Source: Magnetospirillum sp.
Lineage (GTDB): Bacteria; Pseudomonadota; Alphaproteobacteria; Rhodospirillales; Magnetospirillaceae
Assembly: GCA_016183945.1 (NCBI GenBank)
Contig: JACPDP010000023.1
Location: forward strand, 1-29,371
Length of the DNA stretch: 29,371 bases
Direction: 5' to 3'
Shown: positions 11,601-23,503 of the stretch, piece by piece
Layout: the number at the start of each line of letters is the position of its first letter
Numbering within the stretch: the first letter of the stretch is position 1
Made by a program: the position numbers and the translations under genes
Notes under the pieces: model-generated
What the model saw: only the letters and a program-made list of their open reading frames with translations
The model's database searches: none
What the model was told of the DNA's origin: nothing

Positions 11601-12317
11601 TCACTCGTCCATCACCGGATTGCGGGCGCGGCGCATCAGCCACATGACGCCGAACAGGTCGACGATGCCGACCCCCAGGCGGTTCCACAGGCCGTATTTG
11701 GAGACGCCGCGTTCGCGCGGGCGGTGGTTGACCTTGATCCACTCCACCCGGCCGCCGGCCCGTTTCACCAGCGCCGCCATGAAGCGGTGCATGTGGTCGA
11801 AGCGCGGCAGGTCGAGGAACAGGGCGCGGGGCAGCAGCTTGATGCCGGAGCCAGAATCGGGCGCGTCGTCCTTCAGCATGCCGGAGCGCACTCCGTTGGC
11901 CACCTTCGACGACAGCCGGCGCAGGCCGTTGTCCTGCCGCTTGGCCCGCCAGCCCGAGATCATCACCCGGTCGCGGTCGGCCAACGAACGCCAGCGCTCC
12001 AGCATGGCCGGCAGGTCGGCGGGGTCGTTCTGGCCGTCGCCGTCCAGGGTGGCGATGAGCAGGCCGCGGGCGTGGCGGACGCCGGTGGCCACCGCCTGGC
12101 TCTGGCCGCAGGAGGTGCGATGGCGGACGCTGCGGAAAAAGGGGTACAGACCCGCCGCCTCGGCCAGCCGGGCCGCCGTGGCGTCGTCGGAGCCGTCGTC
12201 GACGTAGACCACCTCGAATTCGGCCTTGCCGGTCAGCGCCGCCGCCACCTCGGCCACCAAAGGCAGGATGTTGTCGGCCTCGTTCTTGACCGGGACGACG
12301 ACGGAGATTTCGATCAT
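11601..12317 (-). CDS. Family 2 glycosyltransferase (dolichol/polyprenyl-phosphate mannosyltransferase type)
   Basis: This 238-residue GT-A fold enzyme is similar to dolichol-phosphate mannose synthase. It should transfer a sugar from a nucleotide-sugar to a polyprenyl phosphate on the cytoplasmic face of the inner membrane. Visible motifs are [12 protein letters not shown] at the start, DDGS (40-43) for the nucleotide, and DGDGQNDP (92-99) holding the metal-binding DxD. The distal conserved region is [27 protein letters not shown] and [13 protein letters not shown] (197-209). A single weakly hydrophobic C-terminal helix ([14 protein letters not shown]) suggests membrane association only. The ATG overlaps the accA stop by four bases (ATGA), showing coupling to accA. 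The sugar and lipid acceptor cannot be read from the sequence. Confidence 0.9.
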   Translation of the reverse strand: MIEISVVVPVKNEADNILPLVAEVAAALTGKAEFEVVYVDDGSDDATAARLAEAAGLYPFFRSVRHRTSCGQSQAVATGVRHARGLLIATLDGDGQNDPADLPAMLERWRSLADRDRVMISGWRAKRQDNGLRRLSSKVANGVRSGMLKDDAPDSGSGIKLLPRALFLDLPRFDHMHRFMAALVKRAGGRVEWIKVNHRPRERGVSKYGLWNRLGVGIVDLFGVMWLMRRARNPVMDE

Positions 12318-13264
12318 GCCAGGGTCCGGCCCATCTCCAGGAACTTGTCGCGCCGCCGCGCCCGCAGCACGCCGCCCTCGGTGCCGGACAGCTCGCGCAA
12401 GCTGGCGTCCAGCGACATGGCCAGGGTCTGGAAGGTCAGCTCGGGATTGCGGTGGGCGCCGCCCAGCGGCTCCGGCACCACCTGGTCGATGACGCCCAGC
12501 TTGTGCAGGTCCTGGGCGGTGAGCTTGAGGGCCTCGGCGGCGTCCTTGGCGTTCTCACCCGAGCGCCACAGGATCGAGGCGCAGCCCTCGGGGCTGATCA
12601 CCGAGTAGATGGCATGCTCCAGCATCAGCACCGTGCTGGCCGAGGCCAACGCGATGGCGCCGCCCGAGCCGCCCTCGCCGATGATCACCGTGACCAACGG
12701 CACCCGGATGTCGAGGCAGGTCTCGATGGATCGCGCGATGGCCTCGGCCTGGCCGCGCGCTTCGGCCTCGACGCCGGGATAGGCCCCGGCGGTATCCACC
12801 AGGGTGACGACGGGAATGCGGAACTGATCGGCCATCTGCATCAGCCGGCGGGCCTTGCGGTAGCCCTCGGGCTTGGCCATGCCGAAATTGTGCCGGATGC
12901 GGCTTTCGGTATCGCTGCCCTTCTCGTTGCCGATCACCATCACCGACTGGCCGCGGAAGCGCCCCAGCCCGCCGACGATGGCGCGGTCCTCGCCGAACAG
13001 GCGGTCGCCGGCCAGGGGCGTGAAGTCCTCGATGAGGGCCTTGATGTAGTCGAGCGCGTGCGGCCGATCCGGGTGGCGGGCCACCTGGGTTTTTTGCCAC
13101 GGCGTGAGCTTGGCGTAAGTCGACCGCAGCAGCTTGTCGACCTTGGCCTGGAGCTTGCCCACCTCGTCGACGATGTTGACATCGCCACCGTCCGAAAGGT
13201 GTCTCAGCTCCTCGATCTTGCCCTCGAGCTCGGCGATGGGCTTTTCGAAATCAAGGATATGCAT
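12314..13264 (-). CDS. accA: Acetyl-CoA carboxylase carboxyltransferase subunit alpha AccA
   Basis: AccA forms, with AccD, the carboxyltransferase that moves the carboxyl group from biotin to acetyl-CoA, making malonyl-CoA for fatty acids. The 316-residue protein is the normal length. It starts with the family's [20 protein letters not shown] and includes the crotonase-like core: [34 protein letters not shown] and [15 protein letters not shown]. The biotin carboxylase and AccD genes are not in the window. It lies after the CoA-ester lyase gene on the same strand with a 71-base gap holding a hairpin, and overlaps the GT2 gene by four bases. No strong ribosome-binding site precedes the ATG, but no other start fits the family. 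Confidence 0.97.
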   Translation of the reverse strand: MHILDFEKPIAELEGKIEELRHLSDGGDVNIVDEVGKLQAKVDKLLRSTYAKLTPWQKTQVARHPDRPHALDYIKALIEDFTPLAGDRLFGEDRAIVGGLGRFRGQSVMVIGNEKGSDTESRIRHNFGMAKPEGYRKARRLMQMADQFRIPVVTLVDTAGAYPGVEAEARGQAEAIARSIETCLDIRVPLVTVIIGEGGSGGAIALASASTVLMLEHAIYSVISPEGCASILWRSGENAKDAAEALKLTAQDLHKLGVIDQVVPEPLGGAHRNPELTFQTLAMSLDASLRELSGTEGGVLRARRRDKFLEMGRTLA

Positions 13265-13301
13265 GGGCCGATGTCATACCCGCAGCGGAGCCCGGGGGCA
13301 A

Positions 13302-13329
13302 GGGGAGAGCGTGTCGAGACGCACTCCCC
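13302..13329 (-). terminator. Hairpin terminator after the CoA-ester lyase gene
   Basis: Just after the lyase stop, GGGGAGTGCGT and ACGCTCTCCCC (minus strand) form an 11 bp stem with one mismatch and a six-base loop. Only TT follows, so it may be a weak or partial terminator that reduces read-through into accA. Confidence 0.5.
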
Positions 13330-13335
13330 GGTCAC

Positions 13336-14355
13336 TCAGAACCCGTATTTCTCCGCCATGGCCGGGTCCTTCTCCGCCACCCGCCGGGCCAGATCGACGA
13401 TGACCGTGGCCTGCTTCCAGGTGGCGTCATCCTGCATCTTGCCGTCGATCATCACCGCGCCGGTGCCGTCGGGCATGGCGTCCAGAATTTTCTTGGCGAA
13501 CAGGGCCTCGCCCACGTCGGGGCTGAACACCTTCTTGGCGATGTCGATCTGGCTGGGGTGCAGGCTCCAGCCGCCGGCGCAGCCCAGCAGGAAAGCGTTG
13601 CGGAACTGCGCCTCGCAGGCGGCCGGGTCGGAAAAATCGCCGAACGGGCCATAGAAGGCCTTGATGCCGGCCGACTGGCAGGCATCCACCATCCTGGCCA
13701 CCGTGTAGTGCCACAGGTCCTGCTGGAACAGGGTGCGTTCCCCGCCGCCGTCGCGGGCGTCCTCCAGCACGCCGTAGAAGGGATGGCCGCCGCCGACCCG
13801 CGTCGTCTTCATGCCGCGGCTGGCGGCGAGGTCGGCCGGGCCCAGGCTCATGCCGTGCATGCGCGGGCTGGCCCCTGCTATGGCGGCGATGTTCTCGACG
13901 CCCAACGCCGTCTCCAGGATGGCGTGGATCAGGATCGGCCGCTTGACAGCGTGGCGCGCCTCCAACTGGGCCAGCAACTGGTCGAGGTAATGGATATCCC
14001 AGGGTCCCTCGACCTTGGGCAGCATCACCACGTCGACCTTGTCGCCGGCCTCGGCGACGATGGTGGTGACGTCGTCGAGGAACCACGGGCTGTTGAGGCA
14101 GTTGACGCGCGTCCACAGGCCGGTGCCCGGGTTGTCCCAGGCCTTGGCCACTTCGACGAAGCCGGCGCGGGCCGCCGCCTTGGCGTCGGCGGGGATGGCG
14201 TCCTCCAGGTTGCCCAGCAGCACGTCGACCTGACGGCCGATCTCCGGCGGAAAGAAATGGATCATGCGCTCCAGCCGCACCGGCAGCTCGCGATAGGGCT
14301 GCGGCGCACCGATGGCCAGCGGCTCGAAGAACTTGCGGGGCGGCTTGTTGGTCAT
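13336..14355 (-). CDS. mcl: (S)-malyl-CoA / beta-methylmalyl-CoA lyase type CoA-ester lyase
   Basis: This HpcH/HpaI (CitE-like) family enzyme splits malyl-CoA to acetyl-CoA and glyoxylate, and beta-methylmalyl-CoA to propionyl-CoA and glyoxylate, in the ethylmalonyl-CoA pathway. The 339-residue product shows [52 protein letters not shown] (metal-binding Glu) and [19 protein letters not shown] (metal-binding Asp). The length and the [15 protein letters not shown] segment fit Mcl1 rather than citrate lyase CitE, but a related thioesterase (Mcl2) cannot be excluded. The ATG at 14355 ([10 protein letters not shown]) has AGAGGA about ten bases upstream, better than the longer start at 14469. Upstream is glnD with a hairpin between; downstream is accA. 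Confidence 0.9.
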   Translation of the reverse strand: MTNKPPRKFFEPLAIGAPQPYRELPVRLERMIHFFPPEIGRQVDVLLGNLEDAIPADAKAAARAGFVEVAKAWDNPGTGLWTRVNCLNSPWFLDDVTTIVAEAGDKVDVVMLPKVEGPWDIHYLDQLLAQLEARHAVKRPILIHAILETALGVENIAAIAGASPRMHGMSLGPADLAASRGMKTTRVGGGHPFYGVLEDARDGGGERTLFQQDLWHYTVARMVDACQSAGIKAFYGPFGDFSDPAACEAQFRNAFLLGCAGGWSLHPSQIDIAKKVFSPDVGEALFAKKILDAMPDGTGAVMIDGKMQDDATWKQATVIVDLARRVAEKDPAMAEKYGF

Positions 14356-14455
14356 GGCGGCGCAATCCTCTTGCGGGGGGAGGGGGTTGGCCGGCAATAA
14401 TGCTGCGTCATTGTGCGGCGCACAAGAGGGAAAGATGGCACACAAGCGGCGCCTT

Positions 14456-14482
14456 CCCTCCCCTGCCACAGGCGGGGGAGGG
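14456..14482 (-). terminator. Hairpin after glnD
   Basis: Arms CCCTCCCCTGCC (14456-14467) and GGCGGGGGAGGG (14471-14482) pair over 12 positions with one mismatch and a three-base loop, six bases after the glnD stop. There is no T-run, so this is either a factor-dependent terminator, an RNA-stabilising hairpin or a dispersed repeat unit. Confidence 0.55.
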
Positions 14483-14487
14483 CGAGT

Positions 14488-17265
14488 TTACCCCGCCGCC
14501 TTGGCCTCGACCACCGGCTGGGCGGGTTCTTCGAGGGCGCGGAACAGCGCGGCCTTGACCTCGGCGAGTTTGCGCTCGTGCTCGACCTTGAGGCCGAACA
14601 CGTCCTTGACGTAGAACACGTCCACCACCCGCTCGCCATAGGTGGAAATGTGCGCCGAGGTGATCTGCAGCCCGAGCCGGGTCATGGCGGCGGTGAGGTC
14701 GTAGAGCAGCCCCGGCCGGTCGCGGCCGTTGACCTCCAGCACGGTATGGGCGCTGGATGCCTTGTTGTCGACGATGACGCGCGGCGGCACCTTGAAGACG
14801 TGGGCGCGGCTGGGCAGCTTGCCCTTGCGCGCCGCCAGCTCGCGGTCCAGGCGCACGCGGCCCGACAGCACCTGCTCCACCGCGGCGGCCAGCTTGGCCA
14901 GCTTGGACGGGCTGTCGAAGGCGCCGCCCTCGGAGTCCTGGATGCAGAAGCTGTCCAGCGCCATGCCGTTGGCCAGGGTGATGATCTTGGCGTCGACGAT
15001 GTTGGCGCCCGACACCGCCATGGCGCCGGCGATTTGCGAGAACAGGCCGGGATGATCGCCGGTGTAGACGATGATCTCGGTGACGGCGCGCTGGCAGTCC
15101 ACCCGGGAATCCACGGTCAGCGGCGCCCCGGTGGCCTCGGCCTCGCGTACCAGCCGGGCGTGGCGCAGATGGGTGGCGGCGTCGAACGAGGTCCAGTAGC
15201 TGGGATAGCCGCGGGCGAGATGCGCCTCGATGTCGGCCGCCGCCCAGCCGGCACGCTGCAGCTCGGCGGCCAGGGTGTCCTGCGCGTTTCTGACGCGGGC
15301 GTCGCGGGCATGGGCGATGGTCAGGCCGCCGGTCATCACCTCTTCGGCGCGCAGATAAAGCTCGCGCAGCAGGCCGGCCTTCCAGGCGTTCCACACCGTC
15401 GGCCCCACGGCGCGGATGTCGGCGACGGTGAGCAGCAGCAATTGGCGCAGCCGCTCCGGGCTTTGCACCACGGCGGCGAAATCGTGGATGGTCTTGGGAT
15501 CGTCGATGTCGCGTTTGAAGGCGATGCGGCTCATCAGCAGATGCTGGCGCACGCACCACGCCGCCGTCTCGGTCTCGGCGTCGGTCAGTCCGAAGCGCGG
15601 TCCCAGCTTCATCGCCACCTCGGCGCCCAGCAGGGAATGGTCGCCGTTGCGGCCCTTGGCGATGTCGTGCAGGAACACCGCCAGGTAGAGCGCCCGGCGC
15701 GACGCCACCTTGTGGATGATCTCGGACGAGATCGGCGCCTCTTCGGTCAGTTCGCCCCGCTCGATGGAATGCAGGATGCCGATGGCCTGGATGGTGTGCT
15801 CGTCGACGGTGTAGACGTGGTACATGTCGTATTGCATCTGCGCCACCACCCGGCCGAAGTCGGGGACGAAGCGGCCCAGCACGCCGGCCTCGTTCATATG
15901 GCGCAGCGCCACCTCGGGGTTCTTCTTCGAGGTCAGCATGGCGACGAACAGACGGTTGGCCTCGGGATCCTGGCGCATCTTGGCGTCGATGCGCTTGAGG
16001 TTGCGATGGACCAGATCGGCGGCCTTGGGGTGGATGTCGACGTCGTGTTCCAACGCGGTGTGGAACAGGCGGATCATCGCCACCGGGTCCTTCTCGAACT
16101 GGTCGTCGGCGGTCACCGTCAGACGGTCGCCGTCCAGCTTGAAGCCGTTGATGGTGGAGCGCTTGAGAAACAGCAGGCTGCTCAGCCGCAGCCTGGGCTT
16201 GCGCTTCTGCTGCTCCTCGGCGATGGCGCAGAACAGGCGCACCAGATCGCCGACGTCCTTGGCGATCAGGAAATAGTGCTTCATGAAGCGCTCGACGCCG
16301 CGCGAGCCGGCGCGGTCGGCATAGCCCATGCGCCTGGCGATTTCCTGCTGCACGTCGAAGGTGAGGCGCTCCTCGGCGCGCCCGGTCACATAATGCAGGT
16401 GGCAGCGCACCGTCCATAGGAAGGCTTGCGCCTTGGTGAAGCGGGTGGCGGCATTCCTGCTGATCACCCCCATCTCCACCAGTTGGGCGACATCCTTCAC
16501 CCGGTAGAGGTACTTGGCGATCCAGTACAGCGTATGGAGATCACGCAGGCCGCCCTTGCCCTCCTTGACGTTGGGCTCCAGCACGTAACGCGAATCGCCC
16601 ATCTGTCTAAGCCGCGCATCGCGCTCCGCCAGCTTGGAGTCGACGAACTCATCGGCGGTGCCGGCCATCACCTCGTCGCGGAAGCGGGTCTGCAGGTCGA
16701 AGAACAGCGACTGCTCGCCCCACAGCCAGCGCGCTTCGAGCAGGGCGGTGCGGATGGTGACGTCGGCGCGGGCGTGCTTGACGCATTCCTCGGGGGTGCG
16801 GGTCGAGTGCCCCACCGTCAGCCCCATGTCCCACAGCATGTAGAGGATGTATTCCACCAGCTGTTCGTGCCACGGCGTGCGCTTGTAGGGCAGCAGGAAC
16901 AGGATGTCGATGTCGGACTGCGGGCTGAGTTCGCCGCGGCCATAGCCCCCCACCGCCACCAGGCTCATGGCCTCGCCGGTGGTGCGCACGCCCTGTCCGA
17001 ACTCGTGTTCGGCGGCGTAGTCGTGAACGGTGCGCACCAACTGGTCGATGAGGAAGCAGTTCTGCTTCACCACTTCGGCGCCGTCGCCCTTGGCGTCGAA
17101 GCGGCAGCGGATCTCGGCGCGGCCCTGGGCGAGGGCATCCTTGAACACGTCGAGCACGCGGGCGCGGCGCTTGTGTTTGGGAAGATCCTCGGGGTCCGGC
17201 GCCGCCAGCCGCGCCACCAGGGCGCGGCGATCCACGATGCTGCGCTGGTCGTGAATTTTGCTCAT
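14488..17265 (-). CDS. glnD: Bifunctional PII uridylyltransferase / uridylyl-removing enzyme GlnD
   Basis: GlnD senses glutamine and adds or removes UMP on PII proteins (GlnB, GlnK), controlling glutamine synthetase and, in diazotrophs, nitrogenase regulation. The 925-residue protein is full length. It has a nucleotidyltransferase domain with GGYGRGELSPQSDIDILFL and the linker NVKEGKGGLRDLHTLYWIAK. An HD domain follows with VFLHDIAKGRNGDHS, then two ACT domains at the C-terminus beginning at TEIIVYTGDHPGLFSQIAGA and HTVLEVNGRDRPGLLYDLTA. The ATG at 17265 (MSKIHDQRS) is favoured over one 27 bases upstream. The gene follows mutS by 56 bases on the same strand, an order I associate with alphaproteobacteria, so the two are probably co-transcribed. 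Confidence 0.97.
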   Translation of the reverse strand: MSKIHDQRSIVDRRALVARLAAPDPEDLPKHKRRARVLDVFKDALAQGRAEIRCRFDAKGDGAEVVKQNCFLIDQLVRTVHDYAAEHEFGQGVRTTGEAMSLVAVGGYGRGELSPQSDIDILFLLPYKRTPWHEQLVEYILYMLWDMGLTVGHSTRTPEECVKHARADVTIRTALLEARWLWGEQSLFFDLQTRFRDEVMAGTADEFVDSKLAERDARLRQMGDSRYVLEPNVKEGKGGLRDLHTLYWIAKYLYRVKDVAQLVEMGVISRNAATRFTKAQAFLWTVRCHLHYVTGRAEERLTFDVQQEIARRMGYADRAGSRGVERFMKHYFLIAKDVGDLVRLFCAIAEEQQKRKPRLRLSSLLFLKRSTINGFKLDGDRLTVTADDQFEKDPVAMIRLFHTALEHDVDIHPKAADLVHRNLKRIDAKMRQDPEANRLFVAMLTSKKNPEVALRHMNEAGVLGRFVPDFGRVVAQMQYDMYHVYTVDEHTIQAIGILHSIERGELTEEAPISSEIIHKVASRRALYLAVFLHDIAKGRNGDHSLLGAEVAMKLGPRFGLTDAETETAAWCVRQHLLMSRIAFKRDIDDPKTIHDFAAVVQSPERLRQLLLLTVADIRAVGPTVWNAWKAGLLRELYLRAEEVMTGGLTIAHARDARVRNAQDTLAAELQRAGWAAADIEAHLARGYPSYWTSFDAATHLRHARLVREAEATGAPLTVDSRVDCQRAVTEIIVYTGDHPGLFSQIAGAMAVSGANIVDAKIITLANGMALDSFCIQDSEGGAFDSPSKLAKLAAAVEQVLSGRVRLDRELAARKGKLPSRAHVFKVPPRVIVDNKASSAHTVLEVNGRDRPGLLYDLTAAMTRLGLQITSAHISTYGERVVDVFYVKDVFGLKVEHERKLAEVKAALFRALEEPAQPVVEAKAAG

Positions 17266-17321
17266 GGCCGGATTATATGAGGGCATCCGCATCGATCGCC
17301 AGCCGATTCGGCAGTGCGAAA

Positions 17322-20006
17322 TTATGCCTGCGATTTAGGCAGCGTAAGCCCCTTCAGCTCATAGACCAGATCCAGCGCCTGGCGGGCGGTCAGCTCGTCG
17401 GGATTGACCGCCTTGAGGCGCTCCAGGGCGGCGGAAGGCGGGCCGGCGGGCGGGCGGGGCTTGGGCGGCATGGCGGCGAACAGCGGCAGGTCGTTGACCA
17501 GCCGCGCCAGCCCGGAGGCCTGGTCCGAGGTTTCCAGCATGGCCAGCACCTCCTCGGCGCGGCCGATCACCGCGGCGGGCAGGCCGGCGAGGCGGGCGAC
17601 GTGGATGCCATAGGACCGGTCGGCGGCGCCGGCGCCCACCTCGTGCAGGAACACCACCTCGCCCTGCCACTCCTTGACCCGCATCATGTGGCAGGACAGC
17701 GACGGCAGGCGGGCGGTGAGCTTGGTCAGCTCGTGGTAATGGGTGGCGAACAGGGCGCGGCAGCGGTTGGTTTCGTGCAGTTGTTCCACCACCGCCCAGG
17801 CGATGGACAGGCCGTCGAAGGTGGCGGTGCCGCGGCCGATCTCGTCGAGGATGACCAGGGCGCGCGGGCCGGACTGGTTGAGGATGGCCGCCGTCTCCAC
17901 CATCTCGACCATGAAGGTGGATCGCCCGCGCGCCAGGTCGTCGGCGGCGCCGACCCGGCTGAACAGGCGGTCGACCACGCCCAGGCGGGCGCGGGCCGCC
18001 GGCACGAACGAGCCCATCTGGGCCAGAACGGCGATCAGGGCGTTCTGGCGCAGAAAGGTGCTCTTGCCGGCCATGTTGGGGCCGGTGACCAGCCACAGCC
18101 GCTGCGTTTCCGACAGGTCGCAGTCGTTGGCGACGAAGGCGCCGGTGTGGGCGGCCTCCAGCGCCGCTTCCACCACGGGGTGACGGCCGCCCTCGATCAG
18201 GAAGGCGGCGGAGTCGTCCACCACCGGCCGCGACCAGTTGCGCTCGACCGCCAGTTCGGCCAGGGCGGCGGAGGCGTCGAGGGTGGCCAGGGCGGCGGCC
18301 GCCTCGGCGATGGCGGCGGCGCGGCCGGTGACCTCGCCCACCAGGGCGTCGAACAGCTCCAGTTCCAGGGCCAGGGCGCGGGCGGCGGCGCCGGTGATGC
18401 GCTCGGCCAGCCCGATCAGCTCGGTGGTGGTATAGCGCGCCGCGCTGGCCATGGTCTGGCGGTGGATGAAGACGGTATCCAGCTTGTCCGCCTGCTTGGC
18501 CGGCACCTCGATGTGGTGGCCGATGATGTTGTTGTGGCGGATCTTGAGGGCGCCGACGCCGGTCTCCTCGGCATAGCGGCGCTCCAGGCGCATCAGGGCG
18601 CCGTGGCCTTCGGTCTTCAACGATTTCAACTCGTCGAGGCCGGGGTGGTAGCCCTCGCGGATGAAGCCGCCGTCGCGCTGGTTCAACGGCAGCTCGGGGG
18701 CCAGGGCGCGGGTCAGGCGGTCCACCAGCACCGAGTGCTCGCCCATGGCCCGGCCGCAGGCGGCCAGGCCGGGCGGGGCGTCGAGCGCCGGCTGGGCCAG
18801 CCGGGTTCGCAGGCCGGGCACCTCGGCCAGGGCGTCGCGCAGATTGGCGAGATCGCGCGGGCCGCCCCGTTGCAGCGACAGCCGCGACAGGGCGCGTTCC
18901 ATGTCCGGGCAGCGCTTCAGCGCCTCGCGCACGGCGGCGCGCACCCCCTCGTGCTCGACGAAGAAGGCCACCATGTCGAGGCGTCCGTCGATGGCGGCCG
19001 GCTCGGTCAGCGGTGCCGCCAGTTGCGCCGCCAGCAGCCGCGCCCCGCTGCCGGTCACCGTGCGGTCGATGGTGGCCAGCAGCGAGCCGCGGCGCTCGCC
19101 GGTCAGGGTGGCGGCCAGTTCCAGGTTGCGGCGGGTGGCGGCGTCGATCTCCATCACCGCGCCCTCGGCGAGGCGGCGCGGCGGCTTCAGCAGCGGCAGC
19201 TTGCCCTTCTGGGTCAGCTCGACATAGTCCACCAGGGCGCCGCCGGCCGCCAACTCGGGGCGGGTGAAGGCGCCGAAGCCGTCCAGCGCGCCGACGCCGT
19301 ACAGCGTTTCGAGGCGGCGCCGCGCGTTCTCGGAGTCGAAGCGCACCGAGGGCAGCGGCGTCAGGGCGTCCGTCCACTCGGCCCACACCTCGAACAGCCC
19401 CTCGGCCTGCAGCAGGCGGTCGGGCACCAGCAGTTCGGTGGGCGACAGACGGGCGAGGGCGGCGGCGAGGCTGCGCGGCTCGATGCGCTGCATGGCGAGG
19501 TCGCCGGTGGAGACGTCGACCCAGGCCAGCCCCAACGCCCCCTGCGCCTCGGCCACCGCCGTCAGGTAGTTGTGGGCACGGGCATCGAGCAGGGTGTCCT
19601 CGGTGAGGGTGCCGGCGGTGATGACCCGGATGACGCCGCGCGCCACCACCGACTTGCCGCCGCGCTTCTTGGCCTCGGCGGGGTCCTCGATCTGCTCGGC
19701 GATGGCCACCTTGAAGCCGGCCCGCACCAGCCGCGGCAGATAGGCCTCGTAGGCGCGCACCGGCACGCCGCACATGGCGATGTCGTCCCCCAGGTGCTTG
19801 CCGCGCTTGGTCAGGGCGATGTCGAGCGCGGCCGAGGCCTTGACGGCATCGTCGAAGAACAGCTCGTAGAAGTCGCCCATACGGTAGAACAGCAGGCAAT
19901 CGGGATGCGCCCGCTTGATGGCGAGGTACTGCACCATCATCGGCGTGGCGTCGCCAAGCTCGGCGGGGGGGCCGGGCTCGCGGGGAGGGATGGAACTTTC
20001 GGCCAT
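17322..20006 (-). CDS. mutS: DNA mismatch repair protein MutS
   Basis: MutS binds mismatches and small loops and recruits MutL to start methyl-directed or strand-discriminated repair. The 894-residue protein is the usual MutS1 length. The mismatch-reading Phe-x-Glu motif is FYE (46-48) within [11 protein letters not shown]. The ATPase domain has Walker [10 protein letters not shown], the ST motif [10 protein letters not shown], Walker [16 protein letters not shown] and [11 protein letters not shown]-terminal region follows with the short helical tail [18 protein letters not shown] start at 20006 ([11 protein letters not shown]) gives a normal N-terminus, although no strong Shine-Dalgarno is seen. 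It is first in a mutS-glnD pair and is divergent from the small stress-type gene at 20143. Confidence 0.98.
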   Translation of the reverse strand: MAESSIPPREPGPPAELGDATPMMVQYLAIKRAHPDCLLFYRMGDFYELFFDDAVKASAALDIALTKRGKHLGDDIAMCGVPVRAYEAYLPRLVRAGFKVAIAEQIEDPAEAKKRGGKSVVARGVIRVITAGTLTEDTLLDARAHNYLTAVAEAQGALGLAWVDVSTGDLAMQRIEPRSLAAALARLSPTELLVPDRLLQAEGLFEVWAEWTDALTPLPSVRFDSENARRRLETLYGVGALDGFGAFTRPELAAGGALVDYVELTQKGKLPLLKPPRRLAEGAVMEIDAATRRNLELAATLTGERRGSLLATIDRTVTGSGARLLAAQLAAPLTEPAAIDGRLDMVAFFVEHEGVRAAVREALKRCPDMERALSRLSLQRGGPRDLANLRDALAEVPGLRTRLAQPALDAPPGLAACGRAMGEHSVLVDRLTRALAPELPLNQRDGGFIREGYHPGLDELKSLKTEGHGALMRLERRYAEETGVGALKIRHNNIIGHHIEVPAKQADKLDTVFIHRQTMASAARYTTTELIGLAERITGAAARALALELELFDALVGEVTGRAAAIAEAAAALATLDASAALAELAVERNWSRPVVDDSAAFLIEGGRHPVVEAALEAAHTGAFVANDCDLSETQRLWLVTGPNMAGKSTFLRQNALIAVLAQMGSFVPAARARLGVVDRLFSRVGAADDLARGRSTFMVEMVETAAILNQSGPRALVILDEIGRGTATFDGLSIAWAVVEQLHETNRCRALFATHYHELTKLTARLPSLSCHMMRVKEWQGEVVFLHEVGAGAADRSYGIHVARLAGLPAAVIGRAEEVLAMLETSDQASGLARLVNDLPLFAAMPPKPRPPAGPPSAALERLKAVNPDELTARQALDLVYELKGLTLPKSQA

Positions 20007-20142
20007 CGGCGTTGCGACTTCAGAGATATGCGGTTCGGGCGAGGCACCTTACCACGGTGGTCAGGCGTGGCAAATGCCGACACCCCTAGGCAGCGTCGCG
20101 CGGCTGGAGCACAATACCCGGGATACAGGAGGAGACGACGCC

Positions 20143-20631
20143 ATGGTTGAGACTACCTCCATCCGCGAAATGGTCGGCACCTTCGCCGACCGCGCTCGCT
20201 TCGAAGCCGCCGTCACCGCATTGCTGAAGGCCGGCTTTTCCCGCAGTGACCTGTCCGTGCTGGCGTCCCACGATTCGCTCGACGCCGCCGGGCACGAGGC
20301 CAAACCGTGGCGGGATGCGCTCACCGCCTTGGTGGGCGAGCTCAAATACGAGGGTCCGCTGGTGGCCGCCGGGCTGATCGCCATGGCCGCCGGCCCCACC
20401 GGAGCGGCGATTGCCGGCCTGGTGGCGGCGGGCGTCGGCGGCGCCGCCGCCAAGGAGCTGCTCGACGAGGTGTCCGCCATCCCCGACTCCGAGGATTTCG
20501 CCCGGGCACTGGCCGCCGGCAGCGTCATCCTGTGGGTGACCGTCGACCACGAGGCCGAGGTCGACACGGCCAAGCGGGTGCTGGTCGAGCAGGGGGCCGG
20601 CAACGTCCACCTGTTCGCACGGCGGGCATAG
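20143..20631 (+). CDS. Small stress-type protein (YflT/DUF1269-like)
   Basis: The product is 162 residues. Residues 1-60 look like the ferredoxin-like start of general stress proteins: FADRARFEAAVTALLKAGFS, then a DLSVLASHDS strand. A long glycine/alanine hydrophobic stretch follows (GPLVAAGLIAMAAGPTGAAI onward) that could cross or lie in a membrane. The C-terminal half, EDFARALAAGSVILWVTV, VDTAKRVLVEQGAGNVHLF, resembles the tail of DUF1269/low-temperature-induced proteins. I infer a stress role by resemblance; no enzymatic motif is visible. The ATG at 20143 has a very strong ribosome-binding site, CAGGAGGA, nine bases upstream, so it is favoured over the long in-frame extension. The gene is divergent from mutS, and maeB follows after 161 bases. 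Confidence 0.72.
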   Translation: MVETTSIREMVGTFADRARFEAAVTALLKAGFSRSDLSVLASHDSLDAAGHEAKPWRDALTALVGELKYEGPLVAAGLIAMAAGPTGAAIAGLVAAGVGGAAAKELLDEVSAIPDSEDFARALAAGSVILWVTVDHEAEVDTAKRVLVEQGAGNVHLFARRA

Positions 20632-20656
20632 GGAAGGGATTTCGGAGCCACTCTTC

Positions 20657-20681
20657 GAGACGGCGGCGCCGCAGCCGCCTC
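20657..20681. repeat. Palindrome between the stress-type gene and maeB
   Basis: GAGACGGCGGC and GCAGCCGCCTC form an imperfect palindrome around GCC, followed by CAGCATGAGG. The layout resembles common alphaproteobacterial dispersed repeats. It could end transcription of the stress-type gene; no T-run follows. Confidence 0.5.
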
Positions 20682-20781
20682 AGCATGAGGGCGGTTCCAT
20701 GTGTGGATGCAAGACAATCGCCTCACCCGGATGAGTGCCTCTTGGGCAGCTTTCGAAGGGGGCTCGCAACAATGAAGCTCC

Positions 20782-20787
20782 AGGGAG
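20782..20787 (+). promoter_or_regulatory. Ribosome-binding site deciding the maeB start
   Basis: AGGGAG lies five bases before the ATG at 20793. An in-frame ATG at 20772 (MKLQGDH) lacks such a site, so 20793 is preferred. Confidence 0.7.
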
Positions 20788-20792
20788 ACCAC

Positions 20793-23105
<2,313 letters not shown>

Positions 23106-23118
23106 AGGAGGGGAGACC

Positions 23119-23406
23119 CTAAACCAGATTGGCCATCCTCTCCTCGAAATCCTGGGCGAGGCAGTCCCACTCGTCCTCGATCTCGGCCCTGAGTTCTTCC
23201 CAGGTGCCGTCCGGCTCGTGTTCCAGGGCGGTGAGCTTCCCGCTCACCTGGTCGCGCCGGGCTTCGAGGGCGGCGATCTGGCCGGCCAGCTCGACCATGA
23301 CCGATGGAGTGCCGCTTTCGGCCAAGCGCGCCTTGACGCTTTCGATCTGAACCGTCAGGTCACGCAGGCGCTGTTCCATGTGATGGTGGTAGAGGTCCCT
23401 GCCCAT
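23119..23406 (-). CDS. Small coiled-coil protein (95 aa)
   Basis: I recognise no named gene. The 95 residues are almost entirely charged helix. A coiled-coil stretch covers MEQRLRDLTVQIESVKARLA through AALEARRDQVSGKLTALEHE. A C-terminal amphipathic segment follows with paired tryptophans, TWEELRAEIEDEWDCLAQDF. That last pattern is like the tail of Sll1863-type small stress proteins in cyanobacteria and proteobacteria; the resemblance is only partial. There is no signal peptide. The ATG at 23406 (MGRDLYHHH) has AGGAGAG about nine bases upstream, and the longer frame to 23523 runs through a neighbouring gene. It lies downstream of the ArsC-like gene on the same strand and is convergent with maeB, 13 bases from its stop. 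Confidence 0.7.
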   Translation of the reverse strand: MGRDLYHHHMEQRLRDLTVQIESVKARLAESGTPSVMVELAGQIAALEARRDQVSGKLTALEHEPDGTWEELRAEIEDEWDCLAQDFEERMANLV

Positions 23407-23503
23407 GCTCACCGCTCTCCTCGCCTGCCGAAGCGAAAGGCTGCCTCCGCCGCCCCGTCCGGAGCAAGGCTGCATAGGAGATAGGGTACCTCGTCCGAGA
23501 GAG

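Noticed and set aside
17277..20150. A 957-codon open frame on the plus strand opposite mutS
   Set aside because: mutS is certain from its motifs; the antisense frame is open because of the high GC content and third-position bias. Its product is Gln/Gly/His-rich with no recognisable domain.
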